Assembly: GCF_004168625.1 (NCBI RefSeq)
Contig: NZ_SDWW01000023.1
Coordinates: 1 to 64,000 of the forward strand
DNA from: Pengzhenrongella frigida
GTDB taxonomy: Bacteria; Actinomycetota; Actinomycetes; Actinomycetales; Cellulomonadaceae
Reading direction: 5' to 3'
Length of the DNA stretch: 64,000 bases
Every line of letters starts with the position of its first letter. The first letter of the stretch is position 1. Shown one piece after another: positions 8,605-18,600 of this stretch. The position numbers and the translations under genes are program-made. The notes beneath the pieces are model-generated. The model had not been told where the DNA came from. It made no database searches and saw only the letters and a program-made list of their open reading frames with translations.

Positions 8605-10599
8605 TCAGACGAGCAGCTGGTGCCGGGCGAGCTCGTGATAGAGCGCGCTGGCGACCAGGAGCTCGCTGTGGGTGCCGATCGCGACGACGCGGCCGGCGTC
8701 GAGCACGACGATCTGGTCCGCACTCGCGACGGTGGCCAGCCGGTGCGCGACGATCACCACGGTGCGCCCGACGGCGGCGGACGCGATGGCGGCTTTCATC
8801 GCCTGTTCGTTCCGGCCGTCCAGGCTCGACGTCGGTTCGTCCAGGAGCAGGAGCGGGGCGTTGCCGATCAGCGCCCGGGCGATCCCGAGGCGCTGGCGCT
8901 CCCCGCCGGACAGGCCCGCGCCGCCGTCCCCCACCACGGCGTCCAGGCCGTCGGGGTGCTGGTCGACCCGGGCGAGCAGGTTCACCGACGCCAGCACGCG
9001 CCGGCACTCCTCGTCCGTGGTGTCGGGGGCGGCGAGCACGAGGTTGTCGCGGATCGTGCCCGCCAGCACGGGCGCGTCCTGCTCGACGTAGCCGATCCGG
9101 GCGCGCAGCGCGGCTCGGTCCCGCGCGCGGATGTCCGCGCCCTCGAACCTGATCGTGCCCGCATCGGGTTCGTAGAACCGCTCGACCAGGGCGAGCAGGG
9201 TCGACTTTCCCGCGCCCGACGGGCCGACGATCGCCGTCGTGGACCCCCGCGGAACCGCGAACGTGACGTCGTCGAGGATGACGTCGGCGTTGCGGTCCCG
9301 GCCGGAGGCCCGGACGACGCTGCGGTACCGGAACGAGACCCCCTCGAACGAGAGCACCGGGTCGTCGTCGGTGAGCCGGTCGGGCTCGGTGAGCCGGTCG
9401 AGCGAGGGGACGACGACGGCGGCGTCGTGGGCGTCGGCGTGGGCGTGGGCGTGGGCGTCGTCGGCGGCGTCGGCTTCGTCCTGGGTGTCCTCATCCTCGG
9501 TCGGCAGGTCGAGGATCTCCTGGATCCGGGCGAGCGAGCCGAGCGCGCTGCGGACCGTGCTGATCGCACTGAACGCCTGCCCGAGCGGCATCAGCATCAT
9601 GAACAGGAACAGGATGAAGGTGATCAGGTCGGCCACGGACAGCGTGCCCGCGGCGACCCGGTACCCGCCGACGCCCAGCACCGCGAGGAACGCGCCCTGG
9701 ATGGCCAGCCCGCTCACGGGCCACAGGATCGCGCCGACCCGGGCGATCGCGACTCCGAAGCTGTACGCCGACTCGGCGTCGGCCTCGAGCCGGTCGCTCT
9801 CCCGCTCGGTGGCCCCGGTGGCCCGCACCGTGCGAATGGCCGTCAGGGCCCGTTCGACGCCGGCCGCGACCCGACCGACCGCCTCCTGCGACGCGCGCGT
9901 GAGGGTCTGGATCCGCGCGCTCGCCACCACGACGCTCACCACGGCGAGGCCGATCACCGCCACGGTCAGGCCGAGGAGCGCCGGATCGATCAGGGCCATG
10001 GCGACCAGCGACCCGACGAAGACCAGAGCGCCCCCGAGCGCGTCGACGAGCCCGCCGGTCAGCACCGCACGGAGCAGTGTCGTGTCCGACCCGACCCGGG
10101 ACACCATGTCGCCGGTGCGCCGGGTGTCGAACTCGCGCACGGGCAGCCGCAGGAGGTGCCGGATCAGCTTGCGGCGGGCACTGAGGACGACGCCCTCCGC
10201 GGTGCGCTCCAGCAGGAACTGCTGCACGGCTCCGAGGAGTCCGGCGCCGACGAGCAGCCCGATCAGGACAGCCACCGCGGGGCCGTAGGGCTCGCCCGCG
10301 CCGACGGCGGTGATCACCCGGTTCACGGCGAGCGGCTGCGCGAGGCTCAGGGCGGCGGCGACCAGCGAGATGACCACCACGACGCTGAGCACCGGCCGGT
10401 GCTCGCCGAGGTAGGCGAACAGGTCTCGCAGCCGGGCCGGGGGTGCGGCGGGGACCTCGGCTGGGGCGTCCGGCGGGGCGTCCGGCGGGGCGTCGGGCGG
10501 GAGGTCGGGCGGGAGGTCGGGCGGGGCGTCGGGCGGGGCGTCGGGCGGGAGGTCGACGCCGTCAGCGACCGGCGTCACCCGCGGGTCCGTGTCACTCAT
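8605..10599 (-). CDS. ABC exporter, fused membrane and ATPase domains
   Basis: This 664-aa half-transporter has a Pro/Asp-rich N-terminus (about 45 residues of PPDA/PPDL repeats). A six-helix exporter domain follows (RLRDLFAYLGEHRPVLS to FMMLMPLGQAF). Then comes a linker rich in Asp/His/Ala, and an ATPase domain with Walker A VGPSGAGKSTLLALVERFY, signature LSGGERQRLGIARAL, Walker B LLLLDEPTSSLDG and the H-loop IVAHRLATV. It would dimerise to export a lipid, peptide or drug. The ATG at 10599 has AGGAGG seven bases upstream; the frame is open to 10677 but the extra residues are basic low-complexity. It is divergent from the GNAT gene. Confidence 0.9.
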   Translation of the reverse strand: MSDTDPRVTPVADGVDLPPDAPPDAPPDLPPDLPPDAPPDAPPDAPAEVPAAPPARLRDLFAYLGEHRPVLSVVVVISLVAAALSLAQPLAVNRVITAVGAGEPYGPAVAVLIGLLVGAGLLGAVQQFLLERTAEGVVLSARRKLIRHLLRLPVREFDTRRTGDMVSRVGSDTTLLRAVLTGGLVDALGGALVFVGSLVAMALIDPALLGLTVAVIGLAVVSVVVASARIQTLTRASQEAVGRVAAGVERALTAIRTVRATGATERESDRLEADAESAYSFGVAIARVGAILWPVSGLAIQGAFLAVLGVGGYRVAAGTLSVADLITFILFLFMMLMPLGQAFSAISTVRSALGSLARIQEILDLPTEDEDTQDEADAADDAHAHAHADAHDAAVVVPSLDRLTEPDRLTDDDPVLSFEGVSFRYRSVVRASGRDRNADVILDDVTFAVPRGSTTAIVGPSGAGKSTLLALVERFYEPDAGTIRFEGADIRARDRAALRARIGYVEQDAPVLAGTIRDNLVLAAPDTTDEECRRVLASVNLLARVDQHPDGLDAVVGDGGAGLSGGERQRLGIARALIGNAPLLLLDEPTSSLDGRNEQAMKAAIASAAVGRTVVIVAHRLATVASADQIVVLDAGRVVAIGTHSELLVASALYHELARHQLLV
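10463..10558. repeat. 12-bp coding minisatellite, eight units
   Basis: Eight 12-bp units, either GGGGCGTCSGGC or GGGAGGTCGGGC, lie in tandem within the 5' end of the ABC exporter gene. They encode alternating DAPP and DLPP tetrapeptides. The unit size is a multiple of three, so copy number can vary without frameshift. Confidence 0.9.
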
Positions 10600-10751
10600 C
10601 GGTTGCCCTCCTGTGAGCCGACGCCTGCGTAGCCGACGCCCGGGTGAGCCGACGCCCCGTGCGGGCCCCCTCGCCATCGCATCGCCAGCGTAAGACGACT
10701 CCGCGCGGAAATCGCGTGACCGGCACGGGGTGCCCGAGGCATCCTGACCGG

Positions 10752-11867
10752 GTGAATCCCGCCTGGCAGGTCCATCCCGTCCCGGTCCCCGACTCGCTCG
10801 AGGACGACGACGCCTGGGCGTTGCACGCCATGACCGACCTCGATCGGCTGGTCAACGAGGCGGTGTGGGGGCACGACGACCTCGCCTACCCGGCCGCCGC
10901 GAGTCTCGCCAAGATGCGCGACGAGCACTACACGCGCAGGGCCCACCTCGTCGCCGTCTCGCCCGATCGCCCTCGCGACGTGGTCGGGGCCGCCCTGGTC
11001 CGGCTGCCTCAGCACGGCAACTCCCACCTCCTCGAGGTCGATCTCCTGGTGCACCCGGAGCACGAGGGCCACGGGGTCGACGACGCGCTGCTGACCGCGA
11101 CGCTGGCCAGCGCCCGGGCGGCGGGCCGCAGCGTCGTGGTCCTGTCGAGCGAGCACACCCGCGAGCCGGCGGCCGGCGACCCGGACGCCCTCGTGGCGCC
11201 GACCGGCAGCGGCCGGATCTCGCGCACCGACCCGGGCGCCACGCTCGCCGAGCGGTTCGGCTTCACCCTCGAGCAGGCCGAGCGCTACAGCCTGCTGCCG
11301 CTGCCGGTCGCACCCGAGCGGCTCGCCGAGCTGCACCGGTCCGCCGCTGCCCACGCGGGACCGGACTACCGCACCCTGACCTGGCAGGACCGCTGCCCGG
11401 ACCGGTGGGTCGACGACTACGCGCGGCTGGAGACCCGCATGAGCACGGACGCGCCGTCCGCCGGGCTCGAGACCGCCGAGGACCCGTGGGACGAGCAGCG
11501 GGTCCGCGTCGCCGAGGCCGCCACCGCCGAGGCCGGCCGCGGCAGCCTGGTCACGGTGGTCGAGCACGTCCCGACGGGCACGCTGGCCGGCTTCACGATG
11601 GTCGAGTTCCCGCGGCAGTCACCCGAGATCGTGTTCCAGCAGGACACCCTCGTGCTGCGCGAGCACCGCGGACGCCGGCTCGGGCTGCTCATCAAGGCGG
11701 TCAACCTCGAGCATCTCGCGACGCTGCGACCGCACGCCCGACGGCTGCACACGTGGAACGCTGAGGAGAACGCGCACATGCTCGCGATCAACATCGCGCT
11801 CGGCTTCGTCCCCGTCGGGGTCTACGGCGTGTGGCAGAAGCACGTGGAAGCGGCCACTCACCGATAG
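10752..11867 (+). CDS. Tandem GNAT N-acetyltransferase
   Basis: This roughly 371-aa protein has two GNAT folds. The first has a VDLLVHPEHEGHGVDDALL acetyl-CoA loop. The second has the better motif A, VLREHRGRRLGLLIKAVNLE, followed by NAEENAHMLAINIALGF, typical of GNAT C-termini. The architecture resembles mycothiol-synthase-like and Eis-like double GNAT proteins, but the substrate is unknown. The start is a GTG at 10752; CATCCT lies six bases upstream and could be the -10 of a leaderless message. A longer ORF to 10644 reads through low-complexity basic sequence. Confidence 0.82.
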   Translation: MNPAWQVHPVPVPDSLEDDDAWALHAMTDLDRLVNEAVWGHDDLAYPAAASLAKMRDEHYTRRAHLVAVSPDRPRDVVGAALVRLPQHGNSHLLEVDLLVHPEHEGHGVDDALLTATLASARAAGRSVVVLSSEHTREPAAGDPDALVAPTGSGRISRTDPGATLAERFGFTLEQAERYSLLPLPVAPERLAELHRSAAAHAGPDYRTLTWQDRCPDRWVDDYARLETRMSTDAPSAGLETAEDPWDEQRVRVAEAATAEAGRGSLVTVVEHVPTGTLAGFTMVEFPRQSPEIVFQQDTLVLREHRGRRLGLLIKAVNLEHLATLRPHARRLHTWNAEENAHMLAINIALGFVPVGVYGVWQKHVEAATHR

Positions 11868-11898
11868 CGTGATGGCCTCGCCGATCTCAGGAGGTCTC

Positions 11899-12144
11899 GT
11901 GGCCAAGCTCGACCAGTCCACCAAGTCCAAGCTCATCGGCACGGCGGTCGCTCTCGTCGGCGCGATGGCCGTGCAGAAGGCCGTCTCGTTCGTCTGGACG
12001 GCCATGAGCGGCCATCGACCGCCCCCCGACGACGACACCAGCGCCGGTCTCGGGGAGATCGCCGCGGCCGCCGTGATCACCGGCGCGGCGATGGCGCTCG
12101 TCCGGGTCCTGGCGGTCCGTGGCGCGCGGCGCGCGATCGACTAG
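11899..12144 (+). CDS. DUF4235 small membrane protein
   Basis: This 81-aa protein has two hydrophobic segments (LIGTAVALVGAMAVQKAV and EIAAAAVITGAAMALVRVLAV) separated by a polar loop with PPPDDD, the pattern of actinobacterial DUF4235 proteins. GGAGG five bases before the GTG at 11899 fixes the start. It lies 31 bp after the GNAT gene and may share its transcript. Function unknown. Confidence 0.8.
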   Translation: MAKLDQSTKSKLIGTAVALVGAMAVQKAVSFVWTAMSGHRPPPDDDTSAGLGEIAAAAVITGAAMALVRVLAVRGARRAID

Positions 12145-12174
12145 AGGCCCGGCGCGGCTAGAGGCCCGGCGCGG
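12141..12174. repeat. 17-bp tandem duplication carrying two convergent stop codons
   Basis: CTAGAGGCCCGGCGCGG occurs at 12141-12157 and 12158-12174. The palindromic CTAG in copy one gives the TAG of the DUF4235 gene; that in copy two gives the TAG of mrpG on the other strand. The duplication therefore separated the ends of two convergent genes. Confidence 0.85.
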
Positions 12175-12544
12175 CGTCCCGCGCATCGGCCTCGCTCTCG
12201 GCCGCGTTCTGGTCGGCCGTCAGCTCGTCGACCACGAGCAGCTCGCTGCGCACCTTCCCGGTCCGGTAGCCCGCGCGGCCCACCATGTGCGAGGCCACCG
12301 GCGAGGTCAGCAGCTGGAAGGCCACCACCAGCACGAGCATCCACACCGCCGGCCCGTTGCGCAGCCGCAGCGCGAGCCCGATCAGCACCAGGATCAGGCC
12401 CAGCACCTGCGGCTTGGTGGCGGAGTGCATCCGCGCGAGCAGGTCCGGGAAGCGCACGAGCCCCACCCCCGCGGCGAAGGCGAGCAGCGAGCCGCCGAGC
12501 AGGCAGATCGCCGCGACGACGTCGGCCACCGTGGTCCAGCTCAT
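12158..12544 (-). CDS. mrpG: Mrp cation/H+ antiporter subunit G
   Basis: This 128-aa membrane subunit has three hydrophobic segments and the PhaG/MnhG core (LLAFAAGVGLVRFPDLLARMHSATKPQVLG). It is the last gene of the leftward mrp operon; its ATG overlaps the mrpF stop by one base. The C-terminal polar tail of about 35 residues is longer than in many homologues. It works with MrpA-F as one Na+(K+)/H+ antiporter complex in the cytoplasmic membrane. Confidence 0.92.
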   Translation of the reverse strand: MSWTTVADVVAAICLLGGSLLAFAAGVGLVRFPDLLARMHSATKPQVLGLILVLIGLALRLRNGPAVWMLVLVVAFQLLTSPVASHMVGRAGYRTGKVRSELLVVDELTADQNAAESEADARDAAPGL

Positions 12545-12936
12545 CAGCGCACCTCCCCGGGGGCGAACCCGCCGTGGTGCTCGGCGTCGTCGCTGCCGAG
12601 GTTCGCGGCCCGGTCGGCCTCGGCCCGCTGCGCCTCTTCGAGGGCGATCTCCTCGCGGGTGCGCACCTTGCCCTCACCCGCCGCCTCCCGCGAGGCGAAC
12701 CGCGCGATCGTGACCGAGCCGACGAAGCCCACGAGCGAGAGCACGACCAGCACCGGGATGGTGTCGGCGCGCCGGTTGTACGCCGCCTCGAGCCCGACGA
12801 ACGCCACCAACGTCGTGGTCACGACGTCGAGCGCGATCGTGCGGTCGAGGATGCTCGGGCCGCGTTCGGCGCGGTACACGGCACCCACGAGCGCCCCGGT
12901 CAGCAGGATCGTGCACACGATGGCGACGGCGATCAT
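12544..12936 (-). CDS. mrpF: Mrp cation/H+ antiporter subunit F
   Basis: This 130-aa subunit has three membrane segments and the family core RAERGPSILDRTIALDVVTT. The C-terminal half is a soluble, charged extension (EEAQRAEADRAANLG). The ATG at 12936 overlaps the mrpE stop (ATGA). The frame is open further upstream but that is a shadow of mrpE. Confidence 0.92.
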   Translation of the reverse strand: MIAVAIVCTILLTGALVGAVYRAERGPSILDRTIALDVVTTTLVAFVGLEAAYNRRADTIPVLVVLSLVGFVGSVTIARFASREAAGEGKVRTREEIALEEAQRAEADRAANLGSDDAEHHGGFAPGEVR

Positions 12937-13511
12937 GTGGTCACCCCTCTCTTCCGGTTCGCGGCCGGCACCGGGCCGAGGCCGGCGGCGGCGAGCTGGG
13001 CGTCGGACGCGATCGCGCGCAGCACCCGCTCCTCCTGGTCGAGCACCGACTGCCGCGCCGCCTCGATGCCGCCGGCGGTGTCGACGTCGAGCACGTGCAG
13101 GTACAGCGTGCGGGTCAACCGGTGCGCCTCGACGACGATCGAGCCCGGCACGAGCGAGCACAGCTCGGCGGTCAGGGTGAGGTAGAGGTCCGACGAGCTG
13201 CGCAGGCGCACCCCGATCACCGCGCTCACCGGTGGTCCCGGCCGGAATGCCTGCACGCCGACCTGCACGCTCGCCACGACGAGGTCGCGCGCGAAGTGCG
13301 CCACCAGCCGGATCAGCCCGAAGGGTCGCAGCCGGCCACCGGAGGCGACCGCCGGCAACGGCAGCAGGACGGTCACCGCGAACGCGATGGCCAGCCCCGC
13401 GAGCACGTTGCCCAGCCGCAGGTCGCCCCACAGCAGGACCCAGACGATGGTCAGCCACAGCATCGTCGGCCACTGGACGGCCACCGCCCGGCGGCGCGGG
13501 TGCAGGCTCAC
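12933..13511 (-). CDS. mrpE: Mrp cation/H+ antiporter subunit E
   Basis: This 192-aa subunit has two N-terminal membrane helices (MLWLTIVWVLLWGDLRLGNVL, and the LAIAFAVTVLLPLP segment). A cytoplasmic domain follows with PGPPVSAVIGVRLRSSSDLYL and SLVPGSIVVEA, typical of MnhE/MrpE. The GTG at 13511 overlaps the mrpD stop (GTGA). A Met 20 residues later is an alternative, but the overlap pattern of the operon favours the GTG. Confidence 0.9.
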   Translation of the reverse strand: MSLHPRRRAVAVQWPTMLWLTIVWVLLWGDLRLGNVLAGLAIAFAVTVLLPLPAVASGGRLRPFGLIRLVAHFARDLVVASVQVGVQAFRPGPPVSAVIGVRLRSSSDLYLTLTAELCSLVPGSIVVEAHRLTRTLYLHVLDVDTAGGIEAARQSVLDQEERVLRAIASDAQLAAAGLGPVPAANRKRGVTT

Positions 13512-15109
13512 GGGGTCACCGCCTCGGCCTCGTCGACGGCCTCGTCCGCGGCCTCGCGCGCCTCGGCCGCCTCGCGGGCCACGCGGTCCGAGATCCCCGA
13601 GCCACGGCCGCCGTCGGGCAGGACGGCGGTGATGTAGCCGTCGCGGTCGTCCAGGTCGTGCGCGGCGCGTTCGGTGTACGCGTAGAGCGGGCCGGCCACG
13701 ACCGTGAGGCCGATGCCGAACACGACGAGCACGGCCGCGGAGCCGACCATGCCGCGGGGCAGGTGCACCGGCTCCACGGGGGCGGGCGCCGTCTGCCAGA
13801 ACGCCTTGTTCCAGGCCTTGACCAGCGCGTACAAGGTCAGCAGGGAGGTCACCACGCCGCCGGCCACGAGGGCGTAGGTCATCGGCGTCCCGGCGGCGAC
13901 GCCCGCCTCGAGCAGCCCGACCTTGCCGAGGAAGCCCGAGAACGGCGGGATGCCGGCGAGGTTCATCGCGGGCACGAAGAACAGCACCGCCAGCAGCGGC
14001 GCGATCTTCGCCAGCCCGCCGAGGTGGTCGAGGGACGTGGTGCCCCCACGGCGCTCGATGAGGCCCGCCACGAGGAACAAGGTGGTCTGCACCGTGATGT
14101 GGTGCACCACGTAGAAGATCGCCGCGGCCATCCCGGCCTCGCTCGACAGCGAGATGCCGAAGATCATGAACCCGATGTGGCTGACCAGCGTGAACGACAG
14201 CAGTCGCTTGATGTCGTTCTGGGCGACCGCGCCGAGGATGCCGACCAGCATGGTCGCCAGCGCCGCCCACATCAGCAGGTCGTCGGCGCGACCGCCGGGG
14301 AACAGCAGCGTCTGGATCCGGATGATCGCGTACACGCCGACCTTGGTCAGCAACCCGGCGAACACCGCCGTGACCGGCGCCGGCGCCGTCGGGTAGGAGT
14401 CCGGCAGCCAGGCCGAGAGTGGGAAGATCGCCGCCTTGATGCCGAATGCGAGCAGCAGCAGCAGCTGCAGCGCGAGCGAGATGCCCGGGTCGATCTCAGG
14501 CAGCCGCTGCGCGAGCTGCGCCATGTTCACCGTGCCCGTGGCCGAGTAGGCCAGGCCGATCGCGAACAGGAAGATCACCGAGCTCAGCAGCGCCACGACG
14601 ATGTAGATCGTGCCCGACCGGATGCGCTCGGCGGTTCCCGTCAGCGTGATCAGCACGTAGCTGGCCGCGAGCAGCACCTCGAAGCCGACGTAGAGGTTGA
14701 ACAGGTCGCCGGACAGGAACGCGATGGCGATCCCCGCCGCCAGCACGAGGTACGACGGGTGATAGATCGCGACCGGTGTCTCCTCGTCGCCGTCGGCCAC
14801 ACCCTGGGCGAGGGAGTAGACGAGCACGCACAGCACGACCAGCGCCGAGATCGCGAGCATGAGCGAGCTGAGGCGGTCGGCGACGAGGTTGATCCCGACC
14901 GGCGCCGACCAGCCGCCGACGTCGACGATCAGCGGCCCCGAGCCGGACTGGGCGAACAGCAGCCCGACCGACGCGACCAGGCTCAGCGACAGCACCACGA
15001 GCGTGATCACGCGCTGCGCCGACGCGTGCCGCCACAGCGCGAGCGCGAGCCCCGCGCCGGTCAGCGGGAGCATCACCGGCAGCGGCACCAGCCAGGTGAG
15101 GTCGCTCAT
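13508..15109 (-). CDS. mrpD: Mrp cation/H+ antiporter subunit D
   Basis: This 533-aa polytopic subunit is homologous to NuoN/NuoM proton-pumping subunits. Family landmarks are YLVLAAGIAIAFLSGDLFNL, GIKAAIFPLSAWLPDSYP, VTAVFAGLLTKVGVYAIIR and HIGFMIFGISLSSEAGMAA. It has a charged C-terminal tail (EAAEAREAADEAVDEAEAV). It carries part of the ion translocation path. The ATG at 15109 overlaps the mrpC stop (ATGA). Confidence 0.94.
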   Translation of the reverse strand: MSDLTWLVPLPVMLPLTGAGLALALWRHASAQRVITLVVLSLSLVASVGLLFAQSGSGPLIVDVGGWSAPVGINLVADRLSSLMLAISALVVLCVLVYSLAQGVADGDEETPVAIYHPSYLVLAAGIAIAFLSGDLFNLYVGFEVLLAASYVLITLTGTAERIRSGTIYIVVALLSSVIFLFAIGLAYSATGTVNMAQLAQRLPEIDPGISLALQLLLLLAFGIKAAIFPLSAWLPDSYPTAPAPVTAVFAGLLTKVGVYAIIRIQTLLFPGGRADDLLMWAALATMLVGILGAVAQNDIKRLLSFTLVSHIGFMIFGISLSSEAGMAAAIFYVVHHITVQTTLFLVAGLIERRGGTTSLDHLGGLAKIAPLLAVLFFVPAMNLAGIPPFSGFLGKVGLLEAGVAAGTPMTYALVAGGVVTSLLTLYALVKAWNKAFWQTAPAPVEPVHLPRGMVGSAAVLVVFGIGLTVVAGPLYAYTERAAHDLDDRDGYITAVLPDGGRGSGISDRVAREAAEAREAADEAVDEAEAVTP

Positions 15110-15618
15110 CGCGGTCCCTCCGACGGGGTCGTCGCGGCGCCCGACAGTCCGATCTCGTCCCGGGCCTCCGCGGCGTCCCGTTCGAGGTCGAGCTTGGCCA
15201 TGTCGGCGTCCGCGTCCTCGAAGATCGGCTCGTCGCGCGCGGCGATCCGCGCGATGCGCCGGTCCTCGACGTCGTCCTGCACCTCGTCGTGCCGGTGCAG
15301 CTGCCACGACCGGTATGCCAGGGCGAGCAGGAACGCCGTCATCCCGAGGGTGATGACGATCGCGGTCAGCACCATGGCCTGGGGCAGCGGGTCGCTCATC
15401 TCACCCTCCGGCGTGGTGCCCACGATCGGCGCACCGCCCGCGGCGCCGCCGGCGACCAGGAAGCTGAGGTTGATCCCGTTGCCGAGCAGGATGATCCCGA
15501 TCAGCACGCGGCTCAGGCTGCGTTCGAGCAGCAGGTAGACGCCGGTCGTGACCAGCACCGCGATCACCACGACGAGCACGAGGTTCGGGCTCATGTCCGG
15601 GCTGACGTCCGGGCTCAT
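15106..15618 (-). CDS. mrpC: Mrp cation/H+ antiporter subunit C
   Basis: This 170-aa NuoK-like subunit has three membrane helices; GIILLGNGINLSFLV and LPQAMVLTAIVITLGMTAFLLAL are the conserved parts. A soluble acidic tail of about 55 residues follows. AAGGAG lies inside the end of mrpA, eight bases before the ATG at 15618; the start overlaps the mrpA stop (ATGA). Confidence 0.93.
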   Translation of the reverse strand: MSPDVSPDMSPNLVLVVVIAVLVTTGVYLLLERSLSRVLIGIILLGNGINLSFLVAGGAAGGAPIVGTTPEGEMSDPLPQAMVLTAIVITLGMTAFLLALAYRSWQLHRHDEVQDDVEDRRIARIAARDEPIFEDADADMAKLDLERDAAEARDEIGLSGAATTPSEGPR

Positions 15619-18600
15619 CGGGTGGCTCCTTCGGCCGGGTTGCCGGCGCGGTTGCCGCCGGGGGTCGACGCGAGGTCGTCGGCGCCGGTCGCCTCGCCCT
15701 GCCGGTCGATCTCGGCGCCGAGGCTCCGGAGCACGTCGAGCACGAGGCCGACGACGACGAGGAACACCCCGAGGTCGAAGAACAGCGACGTGACCACATG
15801 AAGGGTGCCGATCAGCGGGATCTTCAGGTCGATGATCACGCTCTGCAGCGCCTCACCGCCGAGGATCAGCGCGAGGAGGCCGACGCCGGCCGACAGGAAC
15901 AGCCCCGAGCCCAGCAAGAGCCCGGGGTGCACCGGGGCGGCCTCCCCCAGCTCGTACCGTCCGCCGGCCAGGTACCGCACGATCAGGGCGATGCCGACGA
16001 CGAGCCCGGCCGCGAACCCGCCGCCGGGGGCGTTGTGCCCGGCGAACAGCAGGTAGACGGCGAACACGATCAGGGTCGGGAACAGCAGCCGGGTGACCAC
16101 CTCGAAGATGACCGACCTGCGCTGGGGGGCCAGGGTGCGCTCGGCGCGCAGCCATGCGCGGGAGCCGGTGATCGCGCGCTGCTCGTCCGGTGCCGGCGCC
16201 GCGACGCCCCGGCGCCGCAGCGCGGCCATCTTGTTGTCGTCGCCGCCGCCCCAGACCCGGACGCCCTCGCCCTCGCCCTCACTGTCGGCGTCGAGGTCGC
16301 TCACCCGGTGGATGTCGCCGCTGCGGCGCTGCAGGAAGATCAGCGACGCGACGCCGGTCGCGGCCACCAGCAGCACCGCGATCTCGCCCATGGTGTCCCA
16401 CGCGCGGATGTCGACCAGGACGACGTTGACGATGTTCTCGCCGCCGCCGAACGAGTACGCCTCCTCGGCGAAGTCGAGCGACTGCGGCAGGTGGATGCGT
16501 GCCCCGGGGGCGACCAGCGTGAGGCCCGCGACCGTGATCCCGACCGCGAGCGCGAGCGCGAGCCGGAGCCACCGGCTGGCGGGGAGCGGCCGGTCGGAGA
16601 AGTACGCCGGCAGCCGCCGCAGCACCAGGACGAACACGACCACGGTGATGGTCTCCACGAGCACCTGGGTGAGCGCCAGGTCCGGCGCGCCGTGCAGCAG
16701 GTACAGCACGGCGATGCCGTACCCGGAGATGCCGAGCAGCACGACGGCCTTGAGCCGCCGTCGGGCGCGCACGGTGAGGATGGCCGCGACGACGATGACG
16801 CCGGCCGCGATGAGCTGTCCCGGCGAGTCCCAGGCGCGCACCGACGTCGGCAGCGACGTGCCGGTGACCAGCGCGGTCCCGCCCAGCGCGACGAACACGA
16901 TGAGGATGCCGGCGAGGTAGACCGGTAGCGAACCGCGCTGGGTGACGGCGGTGATGTCGGCCGAGAAGTCGTCGAGCCGGCGCATGAACCGGCGGTAGAC
17001 GAGGTCCGCCTCCGGTCCGGTCCGTAGCGTGTCCTGGAACCTCTCGACCGGTCGGCGGGCCCAGAACAGCAGCGCGCCGCCGCCGAGGATCACCGCGGTC
17101 AGCGCGAGGGTCGGGGTGAACCCGGCCCACAGGGTCAGGTGCGACGGCTCGCCGACCGGGTAGGTGTCGGCGTACGGCGAGAGCAGGTCCTCGCCGAGCC
17201 CGGGCAGCAGGGCGGCGGCGAGCCCGAGGATCCCGAGCACGAGCGAGGGCCACACCAGCAGCCAGGAGGGCCGCGTGATGGCGGGCGGCACGCCCGGTCC
17301 CGTCGGTTCCGGCTCGCCCGCAGGCGTCGCGGGGTGGGTGACCGAGCGCTTGGTCGCGAACGCCCCCCAGTACAGCCGCAGGCCGTACGCGACGGTGAAC
17401 CCCGACCCGACGACGACGGCGCCGAGGACCACCCAGCCGACCCAGCCGCCGACGTCGTGCTGGAGCGCCTCGAGGGCGGCCTCCTTGGCGACGTACCCCG
17501 CGAACGGCGGCAGCCCGATCATCGACGCCGTCGCCAGTCCGGCCGCGAGCGCCGTGGCCGGCAGCGCCCGCCCGACGCCGGACAGGCGGCGCAGGTCGCG
17601 GGTCCCGGTGGCGGTGTCGATCACGCCGACGGCGAGGAACAGGGCCGCCTTGAACATCGCGTGCGCGCCGATCATCGCCAGGCCCGCGAGCGCCGCCGCC
17701 TTCGTGCCCAGGCCCACGAGCAGCACGATGAGGCCGAGCTGGCTGACCGTCCCGAACGCGAGGATCAGCTTGAGGTCGTGCTGGCGCAGGGCGCGGTACC
17801 CGCCGAGCAGCAACGTCCCGCAGCCGAGCACGGTGATCATCACCTGCCAGACGGTCAGCTCCGCGTACGCCGGCGCGAACCGGGCCACGAGGTAGACCCC
17901 GGCCTTCACCATGGCTGCGGCGTGCAGGTAGGCGCTCACCGGGGTGGGGGCGGCCATGGCGGCGGGCAGCCAGAAGTGCACCGGGATGAGCGCCGACTTG
18001 GTCGCCGCACCCAACAGGATCAGGGCCGCCGCCACCGGGATGGCGGGGCCGTGCGGGGGGTTCGCGATGATCTCGGAGAGCCGGTAGGTGCCCGCGTCGG
18101 CGCCGATCAGGATCAGCCCGACGAGCATCGCCAGCCCGCCGGCGGTCGTGATGATGATCGCCTGCATCGCCGCGCGCCGGCTCGCCTTGCGGTCCGCGTA
18201 GTGCCCGATGAGCAGGTAGGAGAAGACGGTCGTCAGCTCCCAGAACGTGTACAGCAGCAGGAGGTTGTCGGCCACGACCAGGCCGAGCATCGTGCCCGCG
18301 AAGGCGACCAGCACCGCGCCGAACCGGCCGAGCCCGCCGGCCGTCGCCGAGAAGTACGCCGAGGAGTACACCAGCACCAGCGCGCCGATGCCGCCGACCA
18401 GCACGACCATCAGCCACGACAGCGTGTCGAGCCGGAACGCGAGACTGAGCTGCAGGCCCGGGACCCACTCGACGAGCTCGACCGGCCCGTCGCCGCGCAT
18501 CACCGCACCCGTGTGCGCCAGCGCCCACACCATCGCCGAGGCCGGCGCCGCGGCCAGGACGAGGTACGCGCGCCGGCCCCACCACGACACGAGCACCGGC

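Noticed and set aside
10463-10558. Possible CRISPR array
   Set aside because: Units are 12 bp, contiguous and without spacers; they code for a proline-rich repeat.
16279-18585. 768-codon frame inside mrpA
   Set aside because: Arg/Pro/Ala-rich shadow in another frame on the same strand as mrpA; no membrane segments.
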